From JAKFDK01 sp036676195 (GTDB lineage: Bacteria > Bacillota > Sulfobacillia > Symbiobacteriales > ZC4RG38), in the NCBI GenBank assembly GCA_036676195.1, contig JAKFDK010000133.1, positions 1 to 23,948 on the forward strand: a DNA stretch of 23,948 nucleotides. The letters run 5' to 3'. The notes under the pieces are model-generated. The model did not search any database. It worked only from the letters and a program-made list of their open reading frames with translations, and was not told the origin of the DNA. Below, in pieces: positions 23,418 through 23,948 of the stretch. Both the position numbers and the translations under genes were made by a program. Position 1 is the first letter of the stretch. Every line of letters begins with the position of its first letter.

Positions 23418-23460
23418 CACCGCTGCCGGTACCCTCATACCGCCCATCCTGTGTTATCGG
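23418..23460. other. Right att junction of the inserted element
   Basis: Read on the minus strand, the ATPase sequence CTTTCCGAT meets AA (23454-23455) and then CACAGGATGG of the element. The element arm carries CACCGCTGC (23418-23426), the inverse of GCAGCGGTG at the left end. Around the core the two junctions share the pattern CCG-N2-AA-N-AC-N-GG. Confidence 0.75.
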
Positions 23461-23948
23461 AAAGGATAGCGGTGGCACACCCCAGGGCCTCCACGGCCTG
23501 CAGTCGCCGGACGATGGCTTTGCGCCGGATCATTCGTTGCACGCCCATGGCCAGGGCGACGGTGACAATGGCCGGGAGCCCCTCCGGGATGGCAGCCACC
23601 GCCAGCGAGACGCCGGTCAGGAACATGCGGGTAAAAGGTTCGCCCCGCAGGGCGCCGGCAATGACCACCAGGACGCAGATGCCCAGACAGGCCAGCACCA
23701 GCCAGCGGCCCAATTGCTGTAAGCGCCGCTGCAGCGGGGTGGGGCCTTCTTCTACTTCCTGAATCATACCTGCAATGCGCCCGACCTCGGTCTGCATGCC
23801 GGTGGCCACCACCACTGCTTCCGCCCGCCCCCGGGTAACCACCGTCCCCATGAAGACGACATTCTTGCGATCGCCCAGGAGTGTTTCCGCCGGTCCGATC
23901 CAGTCGGCATCTTTGGCCACCGGCAGGGATTCCCCGGTCAGGGCGGAC
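23455..23948 (-). CDS. yloB: Ca2+ P-type ATPase (YloB/SERCA type), N-terminal part of split gene, cut by window edge
   Basis: This part starts beyond the window and enters it just before the actuator-domain motif LTGESLPV (TGES codons at 23927-23938). Two membrane segments follow: one around LVLACLGICVLVVIAGAL, and M4 with AAIPEGLPAIVTV, where the Glu is a Ca2+ ligand in SERCA pumps. The stalk then leads to EALGCATAILSD, ending on the catalytic Asp that is phosphorylated by ATP. From there the frame runs into the element and reads NTGWAV before a stop at 23435, so the protein made in this state lacks the nucleotide-binding and C-terminal membrane domains. The missing portion is at 18773-20524. 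About 150 N-terminal residues should lie outside the window. Confidence 0.92.

Larger units (their letters stand above)
20525..23455. mobile_element. About 2.93-kb serine-recombinase element splitting the Ca2+ ATPase gene
   Basis: The boundaries are set by the two AA dinucleotides (TT on the plus strand, 20523-20524 and 23454-23455). Deleting one copy with everything between them joins GAT-AA to G-ACC-GGC and restores SDKTGTLTKNE in the ATPase frame. A non-palindromic 2-bp core is what large serine recombinases use. Contents: the recombinase at one end (minus), a possible 66-aa basic protein (minus), and a plus-strand pair (V4R protein and 110-aa protein) behind a CRP/FNR-like site. There are no phage structural, replication or conjugation genes and no obvious excision factor other than the small genes. 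GC content is similar to the host genes. Whether it is still able to move is not visible in the sequence. Confidence 0.88.

Noticed and set aside
1..23948. CRISPR arrays, rRNA or tRNA genes, IS-type transposases, riboswitches
   Set aside because: None seen on either strand by reading; the only mobile element is the serine-recombinase insertion.

Overview
The window comes from a high-GC, probably spore-forming member of the Bacillota (Clostridia grade). Three things point there. The gene order closely follows the Bacillus 'ylo' cluster (yicC, remA, gmk, rpoZ, coaBC, priA, def, fmt, rsmB, rlmN, prpC, prkC, rsgA). There is a DapL-type lysine/peptidoglycan branch. Most genes have strong AGGAGG-type ribosome binding sites, many of them in front of TTG or GTG starts. 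The genus cannot be fixed from the sequence alone.

Layout: from about 15.0 kb leftward to 0.7 kb, every gene lies on the minus strand in a long housekeeping cluster. It covers nucleotide and CoA metabolism (gmk, coaBC), RNA polymerase omega, replication restart (priA), N-terminal formylation and deformylation (fmt/def), rRNA methylation (rsmB, rlmN), the PP2C phosphatase and PASTA kinase signalling pair, and the ribosome-assembly GTPase rsgA. A membrane zinc protease (YugP type) sits between fmt and rsmB. An unrecognised 177-residue gene follows rsgA. To the right is dapF-dapL (minus), behind a good sigma-A promoter with two inverted repeats next to it. A divergent CitE/HpcH-family lyase gene (plus) follows.

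The unusual part is 18.4-23.9 kb. A SERCA/YloB-type Ca2+ P-type ATPase gene (minus) is cut in two inside its phosphorylation motif DKTGTLT. The C-terminal half lies at 18773-20524 and the N-terminal half runs from 23455 off the window edge. Between them is a compact insertion of about 2.93 kb. It carries a large serine recombinase whose 3' end runs straight into the junction, a possible 66-residue basic protein, and a plus-strand pair: a V4R-domain protein and a 110-residue helical protein behind a CRP/FNR-type operator. Removing the segment between the two shared AA dinucleotides restores the Lys codon and an intact SDKTGTLT motif in frame.

In arrangement this resembles the skin element of sigK and other recombinase-bearing intervening elements of sporulation genes. 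The interrupted gene matches B. subtilis yloB, which as I recall is expressed during sporulation. Whether the element is really excised, and whether that is developmental, is inference.
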